Shown here piece after piece: positions 55,130-64,000 of a DNA stretch of 64,000 nt. Under the pieces are notes generated by a model. It was not told the origin of the DNA, did not search any database, and worked only from the letters and a program-made list of their open reading frames with translations. Numbering within the stretch: the stretch's first letter is position 1; every line of letters starts with the position of its first letter. The stretch comes from Amyelois transitella (lineage: Eukaryota > Arthropoda > Insecta > Lepidoptera > Pyralidae): positions 4,427,001-4,491,000 of the forward strand of contig NC_083516.1 of the NCBI RefSeq assembly GCF_032362555.1, read 5' to 3'. The position numbers were made by a program, and so were the translations under genes.

Positions 55130-56753
55130 CTTTTTCTTTATTTGTCACGTTCCATTTAGCATTATTGTCATTATATTTCTTTTTCTTCCAGCTATTAGAG
55201 TCTATCCAGCCTGTTTTTGAGATGTCTCTTTTTCGAGATCTATCGTGTGTGTTATTAAATCTTTGATCACTATACCCGTATTTCTTTTTCGTGGGAAAGA
55301 ACTTGTGGACACCGCCTTGTTCTTTTACGGCATCTGTTAAGGCCTTATCTGCAAATAGATGCGTGTCCGAAGGGGGTATGTCGTGAAGTATTTGCCTGAG
55401 AACCCTGTTGGTTGGACGATATATTGCTCGTCGATGCTGTATAACCTCAGCACGACGTCCGCAAACATATTGAAGGAGATTGTCGGATACCTTTCGAAAT
55501 TCAGAGTCTGCAGCTAGGAATTCCTTGCCAACTTTATTTCTTTCATGGTTAGGCATTTTGTTTAGCAAGATTTGAAAGTGTTTTCTCTGTAGAAGCAGCC
55601 CATTTGTTATAGCTCCCAATGTCATGTCAGCACTCTCCAGAATTTTCACCGATTTGTATTGAGGTGTTGCTCCTGCAAGTACGTTGTTGGGTTTCAGAGA
55701 AGAAAAGGCTGGGGCAGCTTGAAACATTTTTTGTGTGTCGGCATATCTTATATTTTGCCAGCCTTCTTCCCCAAAACGTTGGCATATAATACCTTGCTTT
55801 AGAAGCTCTGGATTAGCTTTTGCAACTTTTGGTTCTTTTTCTGTGGTAAATGGCGAGAAATCGTAAGAGCGCTCCCTCTTCTTTGAAGGGGGCTCTTGGT
55901 TTGTAAGATCATCTAGCCTACGCTGCGTTTCTGCAATTTGTTGTCGTAGGGTCGACTCCTCAGAAGCTATACTTCTAGAACCAGAATTTGTAGAACAGGA
56001 GGCAATTTCCATATCTTCTACCGATTTTGTGCTATCTGTCATCGACTCAAACGACTCATTCGATATGTTGGTTTGGTTTGTGCTCTCACTGCCTCGAGTG
56101 AGGAGTTTCTTAATATTTTCATTTTGCTCTGAGGAAGCATTCAACAGTTTTCCAAACATTTCCATTTGCTTGTTTAGGACAGAAAGAAGGACGTCGTTAT
56201 TACTGCTAGAATTATCAGAGCGTTTAGAAGGTGAGCATTCCTCGGTAAGTGGGATAGGACTGGGTCTTTTCCGATTAGTAGGCGTATTGAACTCTTGTTG
56301 CGGTGAAACCGACAACCGTAACTGTGAAGATGCTCTGTCTCTATTAACCAGTTTAGGTTTCAGCTCTCGCACGGCGTTCATGAAGCGCTTGTAGTCTGGA
56401 GCGTGAATCTTTTCCATGATGCTGTGGGGAGCATATAATAGTGCTCTGCCTAGTGGCCATTGTAAAAGTTTACTTTTTATCTGTCGGAAGCGTCTTTCAG
56501 ACAATGAATTTGCAGATGGGTCGAAGGCTCTTGCTAAATCCACAATAGGTATAGCAAATCTTATTTTAGCATCTACTTTCTGCGTTATTTCATCTCCAAA
56601 GATATCTTGAAATGAAAGGTTACAGACTGCCCACGTTCGCCATTCAGAGGGAAAATGTTCATCGACGGCCGCGACTAGGGCTCGGTAGGAGTCAGCATCT
56701 TCGTCTTGACAGGGCATAGATGCTAGTTGCCCCATTGGTATGATCTCATCCAT
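55065..56753 (-). CDS. DIRS ORF1, Gag-like protein
   Basis: The ATG at 56753-56751 (MDEIIPMGQLASMP) opens a 562-residue frame. The N-terminal half is a globular region with ERRFRQIKSKLLQWPLGRAL. The middle is Ser/Asn-rich and low-complexity (about 155-290), with a basic SKKRERSYDFSPF motif. It is followed by a conserved-looking FQAAPAFSSLKPNNVLAGA and QILLNKMPNHERNKVGKEF segment. The C-terminus is very Lys/Arg-rich and would bind RNA. I recognise no zinc knuckle. Position before the reverse transcriptase frame is what makes this the structural protein of the element. The frame is complete. Confidence 0.8.
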   Translation of the reverse strand: MDEIIPMGQLASMPCQDEDADSYRALVAAVDEHFPSEWRTWAVCNLSFQDIFGDEITQKVDAKIRFAIPIVDLARAFDPSANSLSERRFRQIKSKLLQWPLGRALLYAPHSIMEKIHAPDYKRFMNAVRELKPKLVNRDRASSQLRLSVSPQQEFNTPTNRKRPSPIPLTEECSPSKRSDNSSSNNDVLLSVLNKQMEMFGKLLNASSEQNENIKKLLTRGSESTNQTNISNESFESMTDSTKSVEDMEIASCSTNSGSRSIASEESTLRQQIAETQRRLDDLTNQEPPSKKRERSYDFSPFTTEKEPKVAKANPELLKQGIICQRFGEEGWQNIRYADTQKMFQAAPAFSSLKPNNVLAGATPQYKSVKILESADMTLGAITNGLLLQRKHFQILLNKMPNHERNKVGKEFLAADSEFRKVSDNLLQYVCGRRAEVIQHRRAIYRPTNRVLRQILHDIPPSDTHLFADKALTDAVKEQGGVHKFFPTKKKYGYSDQRFNNTHDRSRKRDISKTGWIDSNSWKKKKYNDNNAKWNVTNKEKGGDSSRKQNIFSRKRGSGDKK

Positions 56754-56775
56754 GATCTGGAAGTGATGAGAAGTG

Positions 56776-57058
56776 AATTGATCAACAGACGTCGAATCGT
56801 AGGTCGAATAAATTGCTTCAAGTCGAGACAGTTACACCGTGATTCGACACGGCGACTCATTCGACGTCGCGTCGAGTCGTTTATGCGACAGTATGTCGAG
56901 TCAAGTATACGACGCCGTGTCGAGTAGATTAGGGCGACGTGTCGAGAAGCTTATTCTAACGTCGAGTTGATTTGGTATGTAACCAGTAGTAGGAGGCTGG
57001 CTCCTAAGTCGTCGCTGGACCAAAGGGTGCCGAGCGGAAATTAATACTTGACTCGACG
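56776..57058 (-). repeat. Cluster of GTCGA/TCGAC motifs in the DIRS 5' leader
   Basis: Within about 280 bp I count about eleven GTCGA or TCGAC pentamers. Several sit in a longer degenerate unit such as cgtGTCGAGtag, tatGTCGAGtcaa, cgtGTCGAGaag and acGTCGAGttg. They lie between the left ITR and the Gag start. Spacing is irregular, about 10-25 bases. Confidence 0.75.
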
Positions 57059-57136
57059 CAATAATAAGTGAGGTGATTTTACTCACCGCCAGTTCCTCTA
57101 TAGACACAAGTTTACTGCACGAATTCTAAAAGCGTA

Positions 57137-57281
57137 CTGACGAACACCCAGCCGAGCGCTGCCCTGTAAATGTTAGAAAGAGACAACACGAAACAAAACT
57201 GCGATGGAAGGAGAAAAACGCAGCGAAAAGAGGGTAGATTGACACGAATTGAGAAGGCGTTATCTCAACGGTGGTTCAAGC
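57137..57281 (-). repeat. DIRS terminal inverted repeat, 5' side of the element
   Basis: Exact reverse complement of 47504-47648. The outermost 20 bases (57282-57301, ending cacctaaat) are unique to this end and reappear inverted in the internal complementary region. Confidence 0.93.
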
Positions 57282-57301
57282 GAAGGCTCGAACACCTAAA
57301 T

Positions 57302-57631
57302 AATATAAGTCAAATTTCATTTCATGAGTCCTAATTTAGGTTTGTTAAGCGGCGGGTGACAGTTACCCTCGTTTCGTACTTTGAGTATTTTTAAGTTCAC
57401 AGTGTATACGATCATAGCCTAATCTTATTAGGCAAAAATACTTCTTAGCAGCTGTCACTATCATGTTGATGTTGAAGTGACAATTACATCAGCTGGTTTT
57501 GTTTGTTTTTTTATGTTCCCTCGTCTCAATTTCGCTTTGCTGAATCATTTATAAACATTTAAAAAATTTTGGGCGATTTTGCAGTTCTTTCCAGATTCTT
57601 TCCATGCTGATAAACATGTCAATGTTTGAGA
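57302..57631 (+). other. Upstream flank of the P450 gene
   Basis: This is host sequence between the DIRS element and the P450 promoter, with no coding potential. The DIRS end lies about 330 bp upstream of the TATA box, close enough to influence P450 expression. Confidence 0.5.
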
Positions 57632-57665
57632 TATAAATAAAGGGGTTTCCGTTAATTTGTCAGAC
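57632..57665 (+). promoter_or_regulatory. Likely core promoter of the P450 gene (TATA and initiator)
   Basis: TATAAATA at 57632-57639 lies 30 bp before the A of an initiator-like TTGTCAGAC (A at 57662), the spacing expected for an insect TATA promoter. It would give a leader of 66 bases to the first ATG at 57728. Confidence 0.6.
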
Positions 57666-57727
57666 AAAGTTAAGGTCTTCACTAAACATTGTTTGCCTTC
57701 TTGCTTAGAATAACTGAAGCCCTTACT

Positions 57728-60700
57728 ATGGAGTACTTTAGTGGATCCAGAAAAATTCTACGATTCATCATGGAAGATTGGAAATTATTATTGTTTTTAA
57801 CATTTGTATTTGCTGTTTACTTTTACTATACAAGCACTTTCGACTTTTTTGAAAAGAAAGGTGTTAAATACATGAAACCTACAATTTTCGTCGGCAACAT
57901 GGGCAAAAGAATAGCTAGCAAGGTTTCGTTTCACACATTTCAATTGGAAATATATAATTATTTCAAAGGAAACCAATTCGGAGGTAAGATGTAAAACAGT
58001 TCATAAGATAAAATAATTAATTTCACTCATAATGTATCGCCTACCTTTGTGGGAAAGAGGCGTGATACATGATAATGTATGTATGTGTTAATTCATATTA
58101 ATGTGTCACTCATTCCCACTTCCTTAGACACTGCCTTTTTATCTGCTTTTCTGATCTGTACATTATTTACCATACTTTTAACTATCTTTATCCAAAAGTT
58201 AAATTAAGTTCAGCTAAAGCTGCATTAAATATTTAAAAGGTTTTTACTTTTAAATTAACAAAAGCAAAAATCATTTGTCACAGCCTAATCTTTACAAATT
58301 AGTTGTTATCTAAATCTCATATAATATGGTTTGCTGTGTGTGGTGACTGATGCAATGGATAAGTAATATTTCTGAATGAGGAAAATTGAGAGTTTTTGGA
58401 ATGAGCGAAAAAAGGCTGTACTCTTTTATGCTTCAGGGAACAGACTGCTATGATATATAAATAAGAAAATTGATTGTTAGATAACTAATCACATTTTTAT
58501 AGGATTTTTTGAAGGAAGAAGACCAGTTTTATACCTAATGGACCCAGAGCTCATAAAAGCTGTTACCATTAGAGATTTTGATTATTTCACAGACCGAAAT
58601 ACTTTACGCATAAAAGAAGCAAGATACATCAGTCAGTCACTTCTGAATCTTAAGGTATATCTTCCTATTTAAAACCATTTTTAATTTTTTTTTAACAAAA
58701 ACTGCCTGAAAATTTATGTTGAGAAAGGAAAAATTATATTGTATTTATAGAAGGAATAATTAATAGCCCACTGAAATATACAGGTGTTTAAATAATATTA
58801 CTGATTTTAAATGTGGATGTATCTTTACGCACCCTTAGTGTATGATAGGTGTTTAATAAACAAAAAAAAACATATACCGGGCAAATTACACAGATTGAGT
58901 TAGCCTCAAAGTAAGTTCGAGACTTGTGTTACGAGATAATAACTCAACAATACTATATTTTGTAATAAATACTTATATAGATAAACATCCAAGACCCAGG
59001 CCAATCAGAAAAAGTTATTTTCTCATCATGGCTGGGATTTGAACCTGGGACCTCCAGTGCCACAGACAAGCATACTACCGCTGCACCACAGGCCGTAAAT
59101 ATTATAATACCTGCCTGTATTTATTTTTAAATCAAATATTTTATATTTGTATATTGTGTTTTGGTTCAAACTATTTTATATATGATACAATTATTTCATT
59201 AAATATCTTCATAGGGTTCAGAATGGAAAGCTGTCCGCAGCACACTCACCCCAGCATTCAGCTCAGCACGTCTGAAACATATGCTGCCACTTATTGAGCA
59301 TTGTTCTCAGCAGTTAGTTGAATTTTTAAAACAATATGGTAAGTGTTCTTTGTGCACAGGTCTTAGATGTTTTAGAGAATTAGTCTCTGTTGTATTTTAT
59401 TTATAGAACGGATATAGCGGATACATACTCTTGTGAAGTGGTTTAACAAGATTAGGTAATTCTTGTTTGATGGAAAGATCCCATGATTATGGATGGGAAA
59501 AGTTGGATGAAGAACTGACGAGATCTCCATTATGTTTGTAACCTTAAATTATTATTAAGAAATATCTTATGTCATCTTTTCTTTTTTTTTCTTTTTCAGA
59601 TGGAAAAGATGTAGAAATGAAAGATACATTGGGACATTTCACACTGGAGGTCATAGGCGCTTGTGCGTTTGGAATAAAATGCGACGCACTTACTGACGAA
59701 AATGCACATTTTGTGAAGGTTTGTGTAACTTCAATGATTATTCTTGATGACCTCTTATCATATTTTTTTCTCAATTATTTACTTTGAAATCAAAAAAGAA
59801 TATTATGATACTTAAAAAGCAGTATTTTTTTAATAACTTTAATAAGTTTTTCCATCATGATCTGAACAGGGTTCAAACCTAGGACTTATGATTCAGAAGT
59901 TAACACAACCATTGTGCCAAATAGGCCGAAAGAATTGAATAAATATTAAATCCCAACAAATACCATAAATGCGAAAGTAAGTTTATATGATTGTCTGTAG
60001 TCAATTCATGCATTATCTACTGAACCAATTTTTTTTTAAAGTTTGCGTATTTAATACTTAATTTAGTATCTAGAGAAGGACATAAGGTATTTTTCATCCT
60101 GATAATATTGTTCCCGTGAAACATGCGAACAACCTCTATTCTTTTGTAGGTGACGCTAAATTCGCGCGGGGAAGCTGTGGAAAAGAAAGTTTTGAAATAA
60201 AAATAAAAGTAAAGAACAGACAGGAATACAATATTCCACAATTTATTCCTTCAATTCAATTTTTCAGGTTGCTGAGAAATTCAACTATATGTCCAAGACC
60301 AAAAGAATATTTCTTTTAATGGTACTGATGATTATGCCCAAAATGATGCAGTATCTAAACATGTCGTTTCTAAACACAGAGAGCATCGCAGAGCTAATGG
60401 GCATATTGCAGAAAGCAAAAGCTGAAAGAAGAGCAACGGGCATTAAGTAAGACTAGCTTATGCCGGTCGCATGACTTGCGTATATTTAGTAGTGTTTTTT
60501 CGGTACCACCATACATTCTTGGTATTCTAATATGTAGGTATCTTATGTCGACGTCAATTCTTGGTTGAGTGTTGAAAGTGGAAAGTTAAAAAACAAATAT
60601 AAAATATGATGTACTTTTATTTTTGTAATTTTGTTAAGACAAGCAATTTCGCTTAACTCTTAACATTGGTTTAGAGTATACAGTTAACACATTAATTTAT

Positions 60701-62547
60701 TTAATTTTTCATAAGATTTGATTAAGGTACATAAGGTTCATACGAATAAAATATTTGATGCACGCCTTGCTTTAATAGGTATATATAGTATATAATGAGA
60801 GATATAAAAGTTTCTCTTCATTGCAATTATTTGTAATGGGTCATTAAGTTTTAATTTTTTTTTGAGAATATGAATAATGTACTGTGTTTATTTTCAGGAA
60901 AAACGACTTTCTACAACTTCTTATAGATGCCGCTGATACAGAAAATCACCAAGAGACTTCTGATTCGGAAAAATCGAAGGTTAAAGCAAGTAAGTTTGAA
61001 AGCATCTTAAGTTTAACAACGTCTGGTCTATTAAAAAATAAGTAATTAAACTTTTTTCTTACAATAGGAATGTAATTGTTAGTTAACACATAGACTGCCA
61101 TGTCAGTCACCGGTTACTGACAGGTATATAATCTTTGTATTAGCAAATCTACTATGGCAGGCAACGTGTTAAAAAAGCGGGTTTATTGGCATACCTTACA
61201 TTGGCATATATTTCACCTTTACGTTGAAAAAAGTTATAAAATAAGTAAAAAAGCCAAAGGCATAGACACTTATCATCACTAGATGTACTGTACTACATAA
61301 AAAAGTTTAATAATTTGGAAGTATAAAATTAAATCTTTGTATATTTTTCAGCCTTAGATGACGACACTATAGACGCACAGACACTATTGTTCCTCATCGC
61401 GGGGTACGAAACATCAAGTACTCTGTTATCCTTTGCTATACATGCCTTGGCAACCAGACCCGACTTACAGGATAAATTGCGTGCCCACATTGAAGAGTGC
61501 ACTAGTGGGAAAGAAATGAGCTATGAACTCCTGTCTCAACTCTCATATTTGGAGGGATTTTTACTTGGCGAGTACATTTAACTTTGTTCGAAGATTTAAT
61601 GTTTCTTAAAGCAAAAATATTTTTCACACTTTTTTGCATTGCTCCCGAAAATGGCAAGTTTTTTTACAAAGTGGCGTATTAGTGTAGGTAAGTACCTACA
61701 AAATTAATAATAGGTCACCATGTTGAGATACCGATCACATTTTAAAAAGAATATTATTTTTTTAGGAGATGGGACAGCAACCTGCCACTATCTGAATCTC
61801 TATTCCATCCTAATGCTAACAGACCAACATTTAATATTCACAGAGACCCTACGCATGTACCCGCCAGTATCCCGCGTTGATCGCGTCTGTGTGAAGCCCT
61901 ACACTCTACCAGGCACATCGGTGCAAGTCAATGTTGGCGACGCAGTGGCCATCCCCATATACGGCGTCCATATGGATCCAGAGTATTACCCGGAACCGGA
62001 AGAGTTCCGTCCAGAGAGGTTCATAGGAGACGCTAAGAAGGAACGTCCATCCCATCTCTTTTTAGCCTTTGGCGCTGGACCTCGCAATTGTATTGGTAAT
62101 GATTATTGATTTATTTTAAAAATTATCAATTGCATTTCTTTTTATTACTAGCTTGGTAAAGAAGTTGCATTTGATTTGATCCTATCCAACAACTTACCCT
62201 TAATATATAAGCTTACCCTAAATAGGGTTTTAGTTAGCCAAACAACTCTCTCATAGTGGCGTGTTCCCAGTTACACCCTCTACATTAAGCATCAAGGCAT
62301 AGTATGTTTTGGTAATGTATTTTGGAGTGCAATCATAATTTCTTATTAATTTAATGATTAATAGTCAAAAACTACTTTTTCAGGTTTGAGATTCGCAATG
62401 TTTTCCGCAAAACTGGCGATGGTGAAGCTCCTGATGAACTTCAAGTTCTCTGCATGCTCCAAAACTAACAACCCAGTGAAAATTGACAAGAGGGCTTTCT
62501 TGTTGAAAGCAGATGGCGGGTTATGGGTGCGCTTGGATAAAATATAA
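57728..62547 (+). CDS. Cytochrome P450 of clan 3 (CYP6/CYP9-like), 9 exons
   Basis: Exons: 57728-57983, 58503-58654, 59215-59338, 59600-59718, 60268-60446, 60898-60989, 61352-61567, 61844-62095, 62384-62547. From the first ATG (57728) the protein has 517 residues. The in-frame ATG at 57770 (MEDWKLLLFL), which puts the membrane anchor first as usual in the family, gives 503. Motifs: N-terminal anchor, GVKYMKPT, WKAVRSTLTPAFSS (helix C), I-helix AGYETSST, ETLR (ExxR), RPERF, and heme loop FGAGPRNCIG with Cys near residue 462. These are NADPH-dependent monooxygenases on the ER that oxidise xenobiotics or hormones. Intron 7 begins GC (61568), which keeps Glu-Thr-Leu-Arg in frame. All other introns are GT-AG. 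All key residues are present. Subfamily not assigned. Confidence 0.95.
58862..59097 (-). repeat. tRNA-derived SINE (family B) in P450 intron 2
   Basis: Same layout as 22890-23128. On the minus strand the head GGCCTGTGGTGCAGCGGTAG leads to CAGGTTCAAATCCCAGCC, so boxes A and B are still recognisable. The body and tail follow. Confidence 0.82.
59868..60180. repeat. Decayed repeats in P450 intron 4
   Basis: 59868-59930 resembles a SINE family B head on the minus strand (gggttcaaacctaggactta, accattgtgcca, aggccg). 59960-60180 is a copy of the repeat at 13345-13440 (gagaaggacataaggtattt, ttcttttgtaggtgacgcta, aattcgcgcgggg). Confidence 0.55.
61764..61820 (+). repeat. SINE-like repeat family A scrap
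   Basis: The sequence aggagatgggacagcaacct, then gccactatctgaatctctat and tccatcctaatgctaac, matches the middle of family A, just before the acceptor of P450 exon 8. Confidence 0.6.
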
Positions 62548-63431
62548 CTGAATTTATATTTACAATTAAATAGTATTTAATATAGCTTGCCAGTCTACAG
62601 TGATATAAAATTATAGTGCCAGAGTTAAAAGTAATGATAACAGTCTTTGTTTGATATATTTTTTCATAAAGTAATATCATAGGAAATACAAAGTCATAAA
62701 ACAAGTCTGTGATAGCCAGTGCAAATATTGAGTGATAAGGTAACTGTGGTGAGATTTTGTAACCGAAATATACAACTTGTAGTTGCTAGTACAATTAATT
62801 TACATTTAATCAATCAAAACTGAATTTATGAAGGAATCTCTTCTTGAGATCCTGGTTTTTTAGGGATAAAGGTGTTGGCTTTTGATATTGAGATTAAAAG
62901 TATAAAATTGCTTGGTATTGGTTATTATAAGATATAAAAAGACAATAGATTTAAGGTACTTCTATTATATTTTTCTTCCAAGATTATAATATATTTTCCC
63001 AGTATTAGAAATAGTACACCATTTGTTTGCCATTTTTAGTGTCACAATTATTTTAGAATTTAGTATAAAGCTTATATTTATGGAAATTTAATAAATGATT
63101 TTTATATTCCAATTTTGTTTGACAATCCTTTACTCATAAAAAAAACAAAGATCACTATGTATTTGCCTCTACTATAAGACATAAGCCTTAGTGCTGTGGC
63201 AAAATGGGAAAGAAATCATGGTTGCTAAAATATACTACTTCATTTCTTCCCTAGAATGTCGTACGAGACAAGCAGCACTGCTGATTTTTATAGTTGCCAT
63301 GCATTGAACAAGGTCAATGCACGACTAAAACACACAAATATAACGGAATGTCATATAATATATTATGTATTTCTATGAATCTGGAATTATGCCTTTAATT
63401 ATAGTTAAACTTAGAAAAAAAATTCCTAACT
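62548..63431. other. P450 3' UTR and convergent intergenic region
   Basis: No gene is seen. An AATAAA at 63090-63095 is a plausible polyadenylation signal, giving the P450 a 3' UTR of roughly 560 bases. The BLOC1S1 3' UTR (minus strand) lies towards the right end. Confidence 0.55.
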
Positions 63432-63888
63432 CTATGATTGACTATTGCTAGGTTTCTCCTGTGTTGTTTCATAAGCCTTTTCTAAAGTCTCCGTGATAAT
63501 CTTCATGTCATTCTCTATGCTTCTCGCCCAGTTTTCAACATCACCAATTTCCTTGAGGGCACTACTGAAGTTCTCCACAAGAGCAACCCACTGTTGTGTT
63601 TGTTTCGCAAAGTTTATTGCTCCTTGGTGCAATAGTTTAGCTTCAGCATCTAATTTCTTTTGGTTGAGATAAGCTTGGGCCACTCTGCAAAGAAAAAAAG
63701 GACTTGTGTTCCGAATAAAAAAAAAATCTCATAAAAACACATACTATATTTTTTGTATTTAAATCTGAATGTGTTGAATTGTATTTTTGTTAAATAAAGT
63801 TTCAAGTATACAAACCCCACATTGAGATGATCAACAAGGGCCTGTGTCAAATCATTTGCGGCTGCTATACATTCCTTGCGCTTTTGCT
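63432..63888 (-). CDS. Bloc1s1: BLOC-1 subunit 1 (GCN5L1), last two exons (partial)
   Basis: Minus-strand exons in coding order: 63888-63816 and 63684-63432, both GT-AG and in phase. The first begins with the last two bases of a codon, so at least one upstream exon lies beyond the window. Family motifs are [43 protein letters not shown] and [16 protein letters not shown]. The protein is a small helical subunit of the BLOC-1 and BORC complexes, which act in lysosome-related organelle formation and lysosome positioning. Human BLOC1S1 aligns along its whole length, and about the first 25 residues are missing here. The tail (EKPSNSQS) is variable. Confidence 0.95.
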
Positions 63889-64000
63889 CTGTAAAGAAAA
63901 TCGTTCTACATACTGTATTCCCTGTAACTGAGTTTGTTGTGTACAGTGTTGAAAAATAATATATTATAAAAAAACATAAACCTATGTATATTGAAAAAAA

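Larger units (their letters stand above)
47451..57301 (-). mobile_element. DIRS-type tyrosine-recombinase retrotransposon, interrupted by a LINE
   Basis: Read on the minus strand: left ITR (57301 downward), GTCGA-rich leader, Gag-like frame, reverse transcriptase/RNase H frame, tyrosine recombinase frame, internal complementary region and right ITR (ending at 47451). The ITRs share a 145-bp perfect core. The internal complementary region at 47685-47787 equals the reverse complement of the two element ends joined head to tail, which fixes both ends to the base. AAT stands at both outer edges, in keeping with the trinucleotide target of the class and the lack of longer duplications. Without the 4170-bp LINE at 50705-54874 the element is about 5.7 kb, a usual DIRS size. 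Only the LINE appears to break it. Confidence 0.92.

Overview
The window is nuclear DNA from an insect, almost certainly a moth or butterfly. Genes have many short exons with GT-AG introns in AT-rich DNA. Two short interspersed repeat families typical of Lepidoptera recur throughout, along with Helitron-like fragments. I see no bacterial gene organisation, CRISPR array or rRNA.

Layout of host genes. 1-120 (minus) is the first coding exon of a membrane protein that runs off the left edge (ABCC10/MRP7-like N-terminus, tentative). 2205-34492 (plus) is a complete 16-exon G protein-coupled receptor kinase of the GRK2 type (fly Gprk1), spread over 32 kb by repeat-filled introns. 37825-41327 (plus) is a 7-exon MBOAT7-like membrane acyltransferase homologue that has lost both catalytic residues. 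42525-46678 (minus) is a complete 4-exon pyridoxal kinase. 57728-62547 (plus) is a complete 9-exon clan-3 cytochrome P450. 63432-63888 (minus) holds the last two exons of BLOC1S1, whose start lies beyond the right edge. These are unrelated housekeeping, signalling and detoxification genes, not a pathway cluster.

Mobile DNA fills much of the rest. Intron 1 of the kinase gene carries a BEL/Pao LTR retrotransposon (2524-8284) with two LTRs that look identical and a 5-bp target duplication. Its long reading frame is open but lacks the reverse transcriptase core. Pyridoxal kinase intron 1 carries a 798-bp inverted-repeat DNA element with very G-rich arms and an 8-bp target duplication. Between pyridoxal kinase and the P450 lies a 9.85-kb DIRS-type tyrosine-recombinase retrotransposon (47451-57301, minus). 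Its inverted termini and internal complementary region can be read base by base. It is broken inside the reverse transcriptase frame by a 4.2-kb LINE (50705-54874, plus) with an intact endonuclease/reverse transcriptase frame and a T29 tract at its 3' junction.

The observations I rate highest are: a GC3-rich 24-codon extension in frame after the kinase stop codon (possible readthrough); the MBOAT7-like pseudoenzyme; the BEL element without a reverse transcriptase core but with unaged LTRs; a strand-specific saturation of that element with CCGC; the complete DIRS end structure; and a near-identical inverted repeat pair that brackets exons 4-8 of the kinase gene.
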